Shown: positions 11,329 through 23,100 of the stretch, piece by piece
How positions within the stretch are numbered: the stretch's first letter is position 1
Layout: each line of letters opens with the position of its first letter
Assembly (NCBI GenBank): GCA_963576735.1
Contig: OY755170.1
Coordinates: 17,282,875-17,346,874, forward strand
Direction of reading: 5' to 3'
Source of the DNA: Bedellia somnulentella
Taxonomy: Eukaryota > Arthropoda > Insecta > Lepidoptera > Bedelliidae
DNA: 64,000 nt
The notes under the pieces: generated by a model
What the model saw: only the letters and a program-made list of their open reading frames with translations
Databases searched by the model: none
Told to the model about the DNA's origin: nothing
Translations under genes and position numbers: made by a program

Positions 11329-11726
11329 CAGAAAATGAAAGAAAAAAATTAATAATAATCACAAGATGAGGAAGTGGCAAACAGTGATAAAAAAGAAAAA
11401 ATAATAATGCAATAAAAGGAATCTCCGTTCAGTTACAATATAAATTAATTGGAACGTGAGGTTTTTTTTTATGAATGAAAGTAATAAAGCAAAAAAATAA
11501 AAAAAAATGCAAATAAAGAATTTCACAACTTTTGGGTAGGTGGAAACGCAAAGAAAAAATATTTCTTTTTATTATACACAACAATAATTCCTTACAAATA
11601 GACTAAAAGTGAGCTTCGTAAAAAACACTATAACTCTTACACAAAAGTTGCTAAGCAAAACCAAAAAACGTTTAACAGAGAAACACACATGCAATTATCT
11701 ACTTAAGTATAGGCCAAGATAGACTA

Positions 11727-11744
11727 ACCACGCTATGGGCGCCA
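11727..11744 (-). other. Primer-binding site, right arm
   Basis: TGGCGCCCATAGCGTGGT on the - strand, one base inside the LTR. The TGGCGCC start is typical of tRNA-complementary primer sites in retroelements. The tRNA was not identified. Confidence 0.65.
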
Positions 11745-11745
11745 C

Positions 11746-12716
11746 TGTAGCGTCCCTACCGGTAGAAAAAAAAAACAACGGTAGGTAGCCAACAAAATTT
11801 ATATTAATAAAAAAAAAAGGTGGTTCATTAAGCCTATCTATCTTAACCTATATAATGTTCCTTCCCTGTATTGGTGTAGTCCGAAGGGCCGGTCGGTTGG
11901 TAACAGTAGCCGCAACGTCCAGATGGTTCAAGGAAGGGGTCGACTGATAAAATGAATTCTGTTCAAATCCTCAAGATGAACCCTGGAATTGACAATAAAG
12001 GACGTCGTCAAGGAACGCACAACTTCCGATGCAATTAATTACCCTGACCATAGGAAAGGAAAGAAGTAGTAATGCCGTGTGTTAAAAAATCAGAACGGAG
12101 TTACAAAAATAATAAAATTAAGTTGTTATGCATAAAAATTACACATAGAAATTAATATGGTCATCGTAAGCAAAAGCAATATAACTAATAGAAAAAAGTA
12201 TATAATTAGGAACAACATTTATTTAGTAATATTAATATACTGAAATATAACGAACAACATCAATTATAATGAAATACGTATGAGAATAACGTATTTATCT
12301 CTTTACAACAAATCATCATCAATAAGGAGGTGGGTTAAAAATAATTGTATCAAACAGTTTGCCACTTACCCAGTTTGGGGTTGAAGATACGTAATTTATA
12401 ACAACAGGCACTAGAAATCCTGTACAGATTATATTATCTCAATCTTATAGTAACCATTTAATGGAGAACACGAAATTAAAATGTTCTAACGGTAGTAGCG
12501 ATGTAAGGCTATGAGGTCAATCGTCTCAGCCGAACAACTGATCTTTTGTTTTGAATGACAGAGAGTGCACGCGCTGCCGTTACGCTCCCCACCACATCTC
12601 GCTACGATGCTGTCGGTCAAAACTAGTGAAACTTGCCTCGTTCACTTAGTGCTCCGCGAATAATTGAGTATAAGATTAGATGTAAACCGTTGTAAATATG
12701 TACAACGTTACACTAT
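11746..12716 (-). repeat. LTR of the gypsy element (5' LTR, 971 bp)
   Basis: On the - strand it begins TGTAACGTTGTACAT at 12716 and ends GGGACGCTACA at 11746, one base before an 18-nt primer-binding site. TG...CA ends, and the outer border falls exactly at the break in the host repeat. Confidence 0.7.
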
Positions 12717-13132
12717 GCCTATGTTTTTCCTCGAAATTATTTTACCGTTCTATTAAATTTCATGAAAATAAGTTCGGTGGTTTAGACGGGGCAGACAGAG
12801 TTACTTTCGCATTTATGATATGAGTACGGGAGTCCGGATTTGAAATTAAGAGGTGACAATAGATGATTTTCCATCCTCCAGTTAAGATTGAGTCATCGAA
12901 GTATATTTTCGTATAGTAAAACCTTAAAACACATTGAAGCTGATCTTAAATTAAAGGCACACACTAACCTCGATCACCCTAGAGTAACATAAACAACGCT
13001 ATATCAACTCACTACTTTTATAATCGAAAGTTTGATGTTTGTCGATGTAAAATTAACCACTGTTGGTTTTTTTTCCTGGTTTGTAACAAACGAAAAGAAC
13101 TTTTTTCATGTTCTGAGAACTAGATATGTATA
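12717..13132 (+). repeat. Same ~1.05 kb unit, continuation after the LTR composite
   Basis: Starts CTATGCCTATGTTTTTCC, which is the point the unit reaches 13-14 bases after where copy D was cut at 2996. It ends at GATATGTATA, where a TIR element is inserted, and resumes at 15082. Confidence 0.85.
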
Positions 13133-13521
13133 TGTCGCAGGAAAATCGTCAAACTCGGTAACTTATAAGTTTCCTAGGAAACTTGTAAGTTGACGTAAAA
13201 CCGTCAAACGGCAAGCGAATTTACATCTTACCTAATAGTTTTAGGAAACTTGTAAAATAACGTTCTCAACTCAGGAAACTTGTAATTGGGAATCATTTTT
13301 GACTAGTTTCCGAGTTTTGAATTTATAATTTAGGAAATTAGTAAGCTTCCTAGTGGCTGCTAGTGACATTGTTAACAGAACCAGTTACTTATGCTGATTG
13401 GTTAAGAAGTGAGTAGAGTAAAAAGCATGAATTCAAAGTAATGACAATGTTTTAATATTTTCAAACATAAATGAGGAACTGGCCTAAGAGCGTTTCAAAG
13501 AAGGGTTTCCTAGCCCGTAAT

Positions 13522-13828
13522 ACATACATACATACATACATATTCTCACGCCGTTAGTTCCCATTGGGGTAGGCAGAGACTATCGATCGCCACTTTGTAC
13601 GATCCTGGCAAACCTCTCTGGCTTCGTTTACATCCATCAATCTTTTCATACATGCTCTTTTATTCTTCATACTGCGGACACCTGCCTTTTTGAGCACATT
13701 TTCTATTTGATCCAAATGTGTCCTCCGAGGTCGTCCTCTACTAACATTACCTTCCACATTGGCTCTATATATCTCTTTCACCAATTTACTGTCATCCATC
13801 CTCTCTATATGCCCAAACCATCTAATAT
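13522..13828 (-). mobile_element. RTE LINE 3' fragment
   Basis: Codes the last 81 residues of the RTE ORF ([19 protein letters not shown] ... SAYPNGN) and its (CATA)n tail. Flanked by the 12-bp duplication CTAGCCCGTAAT (13510-13521, 13829-13840), so a separate 5'-truncated insertion. Confidence 0.85.
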
Positions 13829-14125
13829 CTAGCCCGTAATCTTAAGTTATAATAAACGAAAACTACAAATAACGGATTTTTACAATAGTTTCCATTTGCT
13901 AATCAACCAACCTTCTGACTTGCTTTTCACTCACTCACATCACAGTATCGAATCACAATAAGATGTATCTTGAGCTACAGAATTAGAACGTGGCGGTGGG
14001 TATGCAGCCACTTCAACCAACAATCACTTAAAAAACCTTTGGTTTCCTCTGGCGACAACCGCGGGACAAAATATTATGAGTGCAGTTAATTATTAAGAGT
14101 TTAAAATCTAACAATTATCGGTTAA

Positions 14126-14353
14126 GAATAGCACTTAGTTATTTCTGGCGGTAACCTATACGAACCGATGTCATTGGAGGTGACTGAGGACTTTGGGGCT
14201 TTTTTAGTGTTGTTTTTGCGATGTGGTTGGAGGCCTATCACCATGAATGTTTATATAACACACTTTTTCCATTTAACTTCAAGAAGTAGCTAAACTCCGA
14301 CGCTAAGGCTACCCCTTCTAGGGAGTTATTGCCGTGAGTGTAGGTATGTATGT
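14126..14353 (+). repeat. RTE-tailed SINE, decayed copy
   Basis: Degenerate sense copy: AAGAATAGCACTTAG, GCGATGTGGTTGGAGGCC, CTAAGGCTACCCCTTCTAGG, CCGTGAGTGTAGGTATGTAT. Confidence 0.55.
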
Positions 14354-14460
14354 ATCGGTATTAAAACGCTCTTTAAATTAAAACGGCATTAAAATTATCT
14401 AGGTGGTATTCATACTATACAACTAAAAAGTATCATGATATATACTTAAACAAATTACAT

Positions 14461-14706
14461 ACAAACATACATATACTCACGGCTATAAATCCCTGGAAGA
14501 GGTAGCCAGAGCTAAGGAATTAGAAATTCCTCAGCCACTTTTAGAAACTTGAGTGGGGAAAAGAGGATGAGATTAAGGTTGTTGGTGATGGGTCTCCAAC
14601 CGCATCGCCCAAAAATCCCTCAAAAGCCCCAATACCGTTAGTCGCCTTTTACGTACACCCACCGGAAGAAATGGGGTAGTGCTACTCTAAGCCGACACTA
14701 CACAGC
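14461..14706 (-). repeat. RTE-tailed SINE
   Basis: Full-length antisense copy from CATACATATACTCACGGC to GCCGACACTACACAGC. Confidence 0.75.
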
Positions 14707-15077
14707 AGCAAAAATTATATTTAATAAATACTCTTAAAACGTTTTAACTTCATGTCAGTGGCAGCAAATAATAGCAAATTAATAGATTAGCATAAGTAAA
14801 GTACAGAAAATATTAGTGTTGATTGTCGAGTTGATAGAACGCGCGAATGCGTCACGTCACGTGACCGCCGCCGGCCAATGAGCATTGACTAACACCCCTC
14901 TCTTCGCGCCGTCAGCGCTTTATTGACAAGTTTCCTGAGGTGAGTCCGTAATTTTACAAGTTTCCTTAAAACTATCAGGTAAGGTGTAAATTCACATGCT
15001 GTTTGACGGATTACCGTCAACTTACAAGTTTCCTAGGAAACTTATAAGTTAACGAGTTTGACGATTTTCCTGCGACA

Positions 15078-15947
15078 TATATAAGGCTCTTGCCTTATGT
15101 TCGACCTCCGAGCAGATGGTTTGCACTATGGACCACGCTCCCCGTCGTAATACACGGCGAATAAGCAGTACATACTCTTCCTAAAAGATGTGGCTTCAAA
15201 TCTTGTAAATAAACTTCTCTTTTTGTTAATTAAAAAAATTGGCTTATCACAGAAATAAACACCAAATAATATAATAACCCCCAAAAATTTAATAATATAT
15301 ATTTTAAATGTATTTTTCGTTAACGACATCTTTACTAAGTTCGAATGACTAATACACTTTAGTGGTGTACTATCTGCACCAAACGTCCGCATTTCAAGTG
15401 ATGTGTAACATATAAGTTTGAATTTAACTTAGCTTCAAACAATCATAGTTCTTAACGTTCCTACAAGATTGCGCTGAAACATTGGTTTCATTAGGACGGA
15501 AAATAAATTTGTGTAGTAAAGTGGATTGAGTACTTGTGTCCTAAAATATACATACATATACTCACGGCTATAAATCCCTAGATGGGGTAGCCAGAGCTAA
15601 GGAATCAGAAATTCCTCAGCCACTTTTGGAAAGTAAAGTGGGGAAAAGATGGTAAAATAAAGGTTGTTGGAGTCTCCAACCGCATCGCCCAAAAATCCCT
15701 TTAAAGCCCCAATACCGTTAGTCGCCTCTTACGTACACCCGCCGGAAGAATTGGGGTAGTGCTATTCTAAGCCGACACTACACAGCATTGTGTCCTAAAA
15801 ATAACTTTTATACCTTTTTTCCTTACTTCTTACTTACTTCTTACGAAAATAAGACTTAAAGTTTCTAGATACTTCAAGAAAAAATCCCAACTAACTTTAT
15901 AATCTGATTCAACTACTTTAAGACATTCTTTCAGCAATAAAAGCTAT
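15078..15947 (+). repeat. ~1.05 kb unit after the TIR element, with SINE inserted
   Basis: Resumes at TATATAAGGCTCTTGCC and follows the unit to TTTCAGCAATAAAAGCTAT. A SINE with 13-bp target duplication sits at 15547-15787, and a 180-bp LINE tail follows at 15948-16128. Confidence 0.8.
15547..15787 (-). repeat. RTE-tailed SINE with target duplication
   Basis: Flanked by the 13-bp duplication TTGTGTCCTAAAA (15534-15546, 15788-15800) inside the array unit, which defines both ends of the SINE and shows it moved by retroposition. Confidence 0.85.
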
Positions 15948-16128
15948 AAATAAAAAAAAAAACATTTATTTCAGGCAACGGTGACCCAAATAAACAGACA
16001 GACAGACAAGAAAAACCACACAATAAGATTACAATTATTAAAATTTGAAATAAAAGCATTGAAATAAAAATTCGAATTGATTAAAAATAAGATAAAATTT
16101 AAATGAAATCGATTAAAATTAAATTAAT
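15948..16128 (-). repeat. LINE 3'-end insertion
   Basis: On the - strand ends CCTGAAATAAATGTTTTTTT. It interrupts the array unit between AAAAGCTAT and GCTATGTCTATG. Confidence 0.45.
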
Positions 16129-16680
16129 GCTATGTCTATGCCTATGTTTTTCCTAGAAATTATTTTACCGTTCTACTTGAATTTCATGAAAATAAGTTCG
16201 GTGGTTCAGACGGGGCAGACACTTACTTTCACATTAATTATATAAGTACGGGAGTCCGGATTTGAAATTAAAAGGTGACAATAGATGATTTAACATCCTC
16301 CGGTTAAGATTGGGTCTGAGATTACTGTTCATAAAAGATATGGCTTCAAATCCCATAAATGAACTTCTCTTTTTGTTGATTAAAAAAATGGCTTATCACA
16401 GAAATAAACACCAAATAATACCATAACTCACCAAATCATGAAAAAAAAATGTTTGATAACGACATCTTTACTAAATTCGAACGACTAATATAATTTAATG
16501 GTGCTCTCCAACTGCTCCAAACGCGCACATTTCGTGTGATGTCTTAAACACTGTATAAGTTTGAATTCAACTTAGCTACAAACTATCATAGTTCATTACA
16601 AATTCCTACAAGATTGCGTTAAAACATTAATTTCATTAGGTCAACAAATAAACTTTATCGTTAACTATAGTGTTTTTTAT
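16129..16680 (+). repeat. Diverged copy of the ~1.05 kb unit
   Basis: 16129-16314 continues the unit (CTATGTCTATGCCTATG, GGTGGTTCAGACGGGGCAG). From 16328 a more diverged copy restarts at the CATAAAAGATATGGCTTC segment and runs to ~16650. It ends about 260 bp before the first dynein exon. Confidence 0.7.
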
Positions 16681-16935
16681 ACAAGTAAATATAGATTGAA
16701 TTTCTTTTAACTTAACACTATGGACTACGTATTTTAATACACTTATTCATCATCATACGCTAATAGAAGTCCATTGCTGGCCATAACCGCTAAAGAACTC
16801 CACAACTACTGGCCCTCTCTTGCCCACAATCCTCTGGTTCGCATGGTGCTGAACTATTTGTATGTTTTAATCGACCCATGCCTAAAGTTTTTAACAAGCA
16901 CGCCTTAATTAAATGTAGGTTTTTTTCATTTTCAG

Positions 16936-17112
16936 AAACTTTATGAAACATACGAAGTCGTAGGTGTTATGGAACAGCAAGTGAGAGAAATGGAGCCAAT
17001 TTTAGCGAAAAAAGCAGCCGAAGGCAGAGCTCTTGTTGATAAACTTAAAATTGAACAAAAAGCAGCGGACACAGTGAAACAATCTGTTATGAAGGATGAA
17101 GCAGAAGCAAAG
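16936..17112 (+). CDS. DNAH6: DNAH6-like exon 1 of window: stalk coiled coil 1
   Basis: Acceptor TTTTCAG, donor AAG|GTTATC, phase 0 at both ends, 59 codons. Charged heptad-like helix ([15 protein letters not shown], then [15 protein letters not shown]) matching the outgoing stalk helix. It is not the first exon of the gene; the preceding exon is not in the window. Confidence 0.85.
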
Positions 17113-20100
17113 GTTATCTTAATTAAAATTACTCTGCATTTAACTTATAACTTTCCGGGTTTAAGGTAATTTTTTCATGCTGTATTTGTGTAATGCGCAG
17201 GAAATAATAAAGTTTTGATTCATACTAGAGCTAATATTGAGTTTTGTAGTATATCGACTTTTTAGTCATCAATATTGTAGCGCCGTTTTATTTTTGTCAA
17301 TAAGTAGAGGAAGTTCTTAACATATTCTGCCAGATCCTCAATAAATAAATTCTTTTTTAGTTAATTTACAACCCGAATTAACTACCGACTTCGCACTATA
17401 CTTCAAACCATAGTTATAGAATAAACCTTTGATTGATTATAAATACATCCATACACACATATACTCACGGCCATATATCCCAAAAAGGGGTAGCCAGAGC
17501 TTAAGAACTTCAAACTCCTCAGCCACATTTGGCAGTTGATAGGGGTGCAGATGGTAGAAGTAAAGTGTTGTTAAATAATGTCAAATAATGTCGGTGGTAT
17601 AATTACAAGGGCATATTTTACGGAAAATTATGTACTTGTCGAATACTTTATTTCTGTGGATGCTTGTAATTGGCGTTTAATTATGTATTTAGTAAATAAG
17701 TTAAGCTGTAGCTGTAAGCATCCAAAATATCATAAAATTAAAATAAAATAACTTCCACTTAAACCATCAATTTACTCCAAGCATTACAAAATAATATTTC
17801 TTGTTCACAAGATTAAAGCAGATGAGGTTAAACTAATCGCTGAAGAAGCAAAAGCAGACTTGGCGTTAGCTATGCCTGCTATGGAAGCTGCTCAAAACGC
17901 ACTAAAAGCTCTTAACAAGGCGGATATAAACGAGCTGAAAGCTTTTACGAAGCCTCCAGCGCTTGTAAGATTTGTAATGGAACCTGTGTGTATATTATTA
18001 GGTGCCAAGTGAGTTTTCTACTTGTTCATATTTTTATTATAAAACATTAGGTTCAATCTCATAATGATATTTTCTCTAGGCCTGACTGGGATAGTACTAA
18101 AAAACTCTTAGCCGATGTCAACTTCATCGGAAAGCTTGAAGATTACGATAAAGATCACATAGCAGATGCAACGTTGAAGAAAATTAAAACATACCTCGTG
18201 CATCCTGACTTTAACCCCGACACTGTTGTCAAGGTGTCCAGAGTGTGTCGGTCTATGGTGCTCTGGGTACAAGCTATTGATATGTACGCTAAAGTATTTA
18301 GGGTGGTGGAACCTAAGATACTCAAGTAAGTATACTTATTCTGTTTTCGTAGAAAAGTTCCTTATCGGCATCAGTATCTGCCTACCCGAATGAAAACTAA
18401 TGGCTTGAGTATATATTTATTAGGTATCAACTCTAAGACAAAATTATAAGCAATACATTTGTCTGTATTCATGCAGTAGAAACTTAATAAACACGCCTTT
18501 AAAATATCTTAGGGGTTTGCAATAACTCAATTGTAAATAGAAACTTTTATATAGTTTGGACTTGTCCATCTATCTGTTTGTCGGTCCGATGATTTCAAGA
18601 CTATTTGTGTTATAAAAAGTGTGAAATAAAAACTAACTAGAAATCAAAATATCCAACGGCGGGCGTGGCGTAACAAAATACAAAAGACAGCTAACATTCT
18701 TAACTAAAAAAAAAAAAAAAAAAAACATATTTATTGGAATAATACAATAGTTTATAACAACATGTGCACGAATACCACTGCATTAGTTAGAAAACTGTGT
18801 CGCAGCAGTAAACGCCGTCCTCCAAATACACTGGTAAGTACCAAGTGGTACTACTATCTATTCCAATAACAAAAATTGCCTTAAGTTATTTGTTGTATTT
18901 TTATTACGTACTACTAAAACCTAAACTAGAGTCTTCTTATATATCAATAAATATATATATATATATAATATAATATATAAAAACTTGTATATGTGAAAGT
19001 GTATGGATTTGTGTGAAATGTTACCTATGTGTGTGTGAGTGTGTGTGTGTGTGAGTGTTTTATGCCTGTTTAAGTGTATGAAAGTATTTGTTTGTAATAT
19101 TATTTGATTATCATTGTACAATGTTGAGTATTTTTTCTGTATCATCATATGTTTTCTGTATTAGCCATTCGACTAATAATGATTTGACCTTCTTAATACT
19201 TTCGGGATAAAGTTTCAATATCTTATTTACTTTATTGTAAATAAAAGGACTTAGAAAGATAAACTGATATTTAGATAAAGCCGATTTAAGTCTAACTGTA
19301 GGACAAACAATGTCAGATCTTCTAACAGTTTTACAAAAGTTGTCATCATACGTTAAGGACTTATGTGTTCTGGTAATTATGTTAAGGATATATAGTTTTC
19401 GAACACTAAGTACGTTCCAATAGGCATAAATTTCAGTAGTGGGCGTTCTGATTGGTTTATAAGCCATAACCTTTAATATGCAGCGTTGTGCTCTTTCAAT
19501 TTTTAACATAACCGTTTTTCCCGCACCACGCCAAGCGCTGATACAATATGTTAAGACTGATTGGGCTAAAGAAAGGTATACCATCTTCAGTGTTTCTATA
19601 TCGGCACTGTTTCTTAATTTTTTAAACACAAACAGGAGTTTACGAACTTTTGTTGTCAGGAGCTCAAGATGTGGTTTCCACGAAAGCGTACTGTCAAGTA
19701 TTACGCCAAGATATTTGACGTTGTCTGCTCTTATTATATTGTCACAACTACATGATTCAGAGCAATTGGTAGTTTTGTGGACCTTTAACTTGAATGAATC
19801 GCTAGGCTGAGTGATTTTAGTTAGGGAAAAAGTTACAAATTGCGATTTGTTGGCGTTGAGAGTAAGCAGGTTGTCTTTTAACCAATCTCTCACCGAGGTA
19901 AGAATAGCTTCGGCTTTTGTTAATGTATCTGACCAGGAACATCCATGAACAAGGAGCACGGTGTCATCGGCATATGCCGTTATTTGGCAATTGGGTAGTT
20001 GAAAGTTGCATAGGTCATTTACATAAAGCAGAAATAGCGTTGGACCGAGTACGCTTCCCTGTGGGACTCCGTAAGAGATCATTTCCTCATCACTCAGGTG

Positions 20101-23100
20101 CTGGTCTATAATCACTCTTTGAGAGCGATTAGCTAAGTAATCAGTGAAAATTTCAAGAACAGGTCCCCTTATACCATACTTTTCCATTTTCATAAGCAAG
20201 ATGGAGATAGAGACAGTGTCAAAAACTTTCGACAAGTCAAGAAAGATAGCTAAAGACTTTAGGTTTTTATTGAAGTTATGAAATATAGAGTTGACCAAGT
20301 TGGTTACTGCATCTTCAGTGGACTTTCCCCGACGGAAGCCGTATTGGTTATCTGATATAATGTTATTTTCGTTAAGATAGTCAGTCAGTCTGTTATTTAG
20401 TATTTTTTCTATTATTTTGGATATAGAGGTAAGGACAGATATAGGTCGGTAGTTGCAGACACTACCTCTATCTCCACTTTTGTAGATTGGATGTACCAAA
20501 GATTTTTTAAAGACCCTCGGAAAGCAGCCCTTCGCAAAGCAGAGATTTATTATATGACAAATTATTGGGCTCAGTATATTCATGTTGGATTTCAGAACGG
20601 AAGAAGTAATATTATCCCACCCGGAGGCACTTGTGTTTTTTAAGGTTAGGATAGCTGTATTTACTTCCGCCGTATCTGTATCCAACAACACCATCGATTT
20701 TAAGTTGGTTTTAAGTTTGTGTATAGGGTGTGTGGAAGTATTTTTTTTTTTTACATTTAATGCAAGAGATTCACCTACAGTTGCAAAATATTTGTTAATA
20801 TTGTTTATCGCTAACTGGGGGTCAGTCTGTCTTTCCAAGAGCTTAAGGGAAGAATTACGAGTCGGGTTTAAATTAGTAATATTTTTAATGGTTTGCCAAA
20901 GAGTTTTCGGATTGTTTGCAGAATTCTTTAACTGATCTTTTTCATATAGTCTTTTCACTTTTTTTAGTAAATTATTACAATAGGTTTTGTAACGTGAATA
21001 TGTTATTTTTAAGATCTCATTAAAAGGATTTTTTGTGGTTTTTTTGTACATTTTGTCTCTATTACGCATACAACGCAAGAGCCCGGGAGTCAACCAGGGC
21101 TTAAGGATTCTACGTTTTGAAGGAATAGTACATAATTTGGTGTTTGACTCAATTATAGATGACAGTTTACTTACTAAGACATCTGCCGCAATTTCTGGGT
21201 CATTATATGTAAGTATCTCAGAAAAGTTACACTGCTCTATATCCGATGACACCCCGATTTCGTTTACGCGTTTGAATGTTGAATTTTGGGGTATATGGTA
21301 GTTTTTACAATGCATAAGGCTATCAATGAATAGAAGAACAGGTGAGTGGTCGGTAATTAGAGTATCAAGGGTTATAATAACAGAGTGATTGGGGTCGGTA
21401 GAGATAACATGATCTAAACACGATAATTTTCTAGTCGGATTGAGGTGAGTAGGTAATAGACCATGAAATGCAAGCAGATTGAGGTAGTCCTCTGAGTTGG
21501 AGTCAGTGTTGCTTTTACGTATATCTATGTTTAAGTCTCCAATAATGATACGATTTTTAAATTTCTGAAGTTGTGTTAGGTTATCATTAAGACTAGTTAA
21601 GAAGTTAGTGAGATTTTTAAATCCTGGAGATCGATAAATAGCTAAGATTGCCAACGAGTTGGTAAATTTTAAAAGTAGGCAGTTCCCATCAATGAGTACC
21701 GGTTCTTCAATAGAACAGATCAGAGTATTTTTAACATAGATGACTACCCCGTCATTTTGATTGCAGTGTCGTGACGGAGTGGATGAGTAGTTGGGTAAAA
21801 TAGGTAAAAGGGGACATTTGCTGAGCCAACACTCGGTGAGAACAATTATATCAAACTCGGTAGGTATTCGGCTAAGTAGGGTAATGAGTGCATCAAAATT
21901 GTGTTGTATACTTCGTATATTCATGTGAAAAACCTTTAATGAGTTATTTAATGTACCAGCGAATAAATTGATTTGTTCTGGGGAACAGGATAGAGAATGT
22001 GGAGCTAAAGTGTTTTCAAAATCATCTTGGATATTACGATCCATAATTAATTTTAATTTTAAGTAACAAAGGGTGATTAATAATTGAGTTGTTTTGACCG
22101 TTAGACAAGTTACGTATATGCAGAAAGATAATTAATATTGTCCTTTTCAATACTTCTAGAAAGAGATATGAAAACCATGACACCGAAAATAGCTCATCAT
22201 TATGTAAAAGACTGGGTAATATCGTAAATGTGTGTGAGAGTATGATTATAATATTAATAAGTAAAAAGTGCATCTGACGGGTGTGTCTGGGGTGCTTAAT
22301 ATCAAATGTATATAAGAGTGTGCGTTTAATTGTATTTGGTAAGTTTACTAGTATAAAGTATGAGTATATATTACAATTTACTAAGTATGATAAGAGTGTA
22401 AATATGGTGTACACGTGTGTAGTAAGTAAGTTTGAATTTCTTGTATATGGCTCGTATATGAATAATAATACAATTTGATTAGAATTATACAAAATAAAAA
22501 ATATAGAAATATAAATTTTGCAAAAGAATATCAACTTGGCATAAGTTATAGTAAAAAAAGTGGCAATTTGAAAAGTAGTGCATGCTAAATTAAAAAAGTG
22601 TTTTGCAGTAGGGAATTCATTGTAGATAAATAGTCATATGGTTTTGTCCTTCAGGCGGCGTAGATCCTCTTCTAAGTTAATGGGTATAGGTGGACATCCT
22701 TCTGATTTACGTATGTATATTTTTCCTTTCGACGTCCAGCAATACTTATAGGAGTTAGATTTCCCAAAGTCTCTGGCCAAAAAGAAAAGTCTTTTCATTT
22801 TTGCAGTTAAATTTTCTGAAATGTATATAGGCTTTGACACCCCTTTTATTTTCAAATGTTCAGTCGTAATTTTTCCTTTTTCTTTTGTGTGTTGTTTATA
22901 TATACTTAAATATTTTTCTTTCATTAGAACTGAGGTAAAGTCAACAATAATAGTGGCTTTTTCGGGCGTAGCAGATTTGGTTCGGAAAATGTCTTTTATA
23001 AAGTGGGTTTCAACAGTAGTGTTCACAACATTTGATATTTTTTGAAATGTGTTAATTAATGACTCTTTAGATTCTGGTTTCTCCAAATTTATGTTTCGTA

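Larger units (their letters stand above)
2997..12716. mobile_element. Palindromic Ty3/gypsy retrotransposon composite
   Basis: Two 5' halves of one LTR retrotransposon point inward. The left arm (+) is primer-binding site, leader and gag to ~7489. The right arm (-) is LTR, primer-binding site, leader, gag, protease and reverse transcriptase down to ~7490, where the arms meet. Only the right arm has an LTR. Flanking host repeat lacks 13-14 bases and there is no target-site duplication. Three later insertions sit inside (3934-5658, 6035-7271, 8552-9592). Confidence 0.8.
13133..15077. mobile_element. 1.95 kb element with ~150-bp inverted repeats
   Basis: Ends TGTCGCAGGAAAATCGTC and its reverse complement, ~150 bp arms about 90% alike, flanked by TATA at both ends inside the array unit. 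The arms repeat GGAAACTTGTAA about three times each. The interior has no ORF and hosts an RTE tail (13522-13828) and two SINEs. Non-autonomous DNA transposon or foldback element. Confidence 0.75.

Noticed and set aside
1..16680. CRISPR array
   Set aside because: Repeats are ~1 kb units with transposon insertions in a eukaryotic genome; no short regularly spaced repeats.
19478..21301. + strand ORFs of 64-117 codons
   Set aside because: Antisense to the LINE ORF2, which has clear motifs on the - strand.
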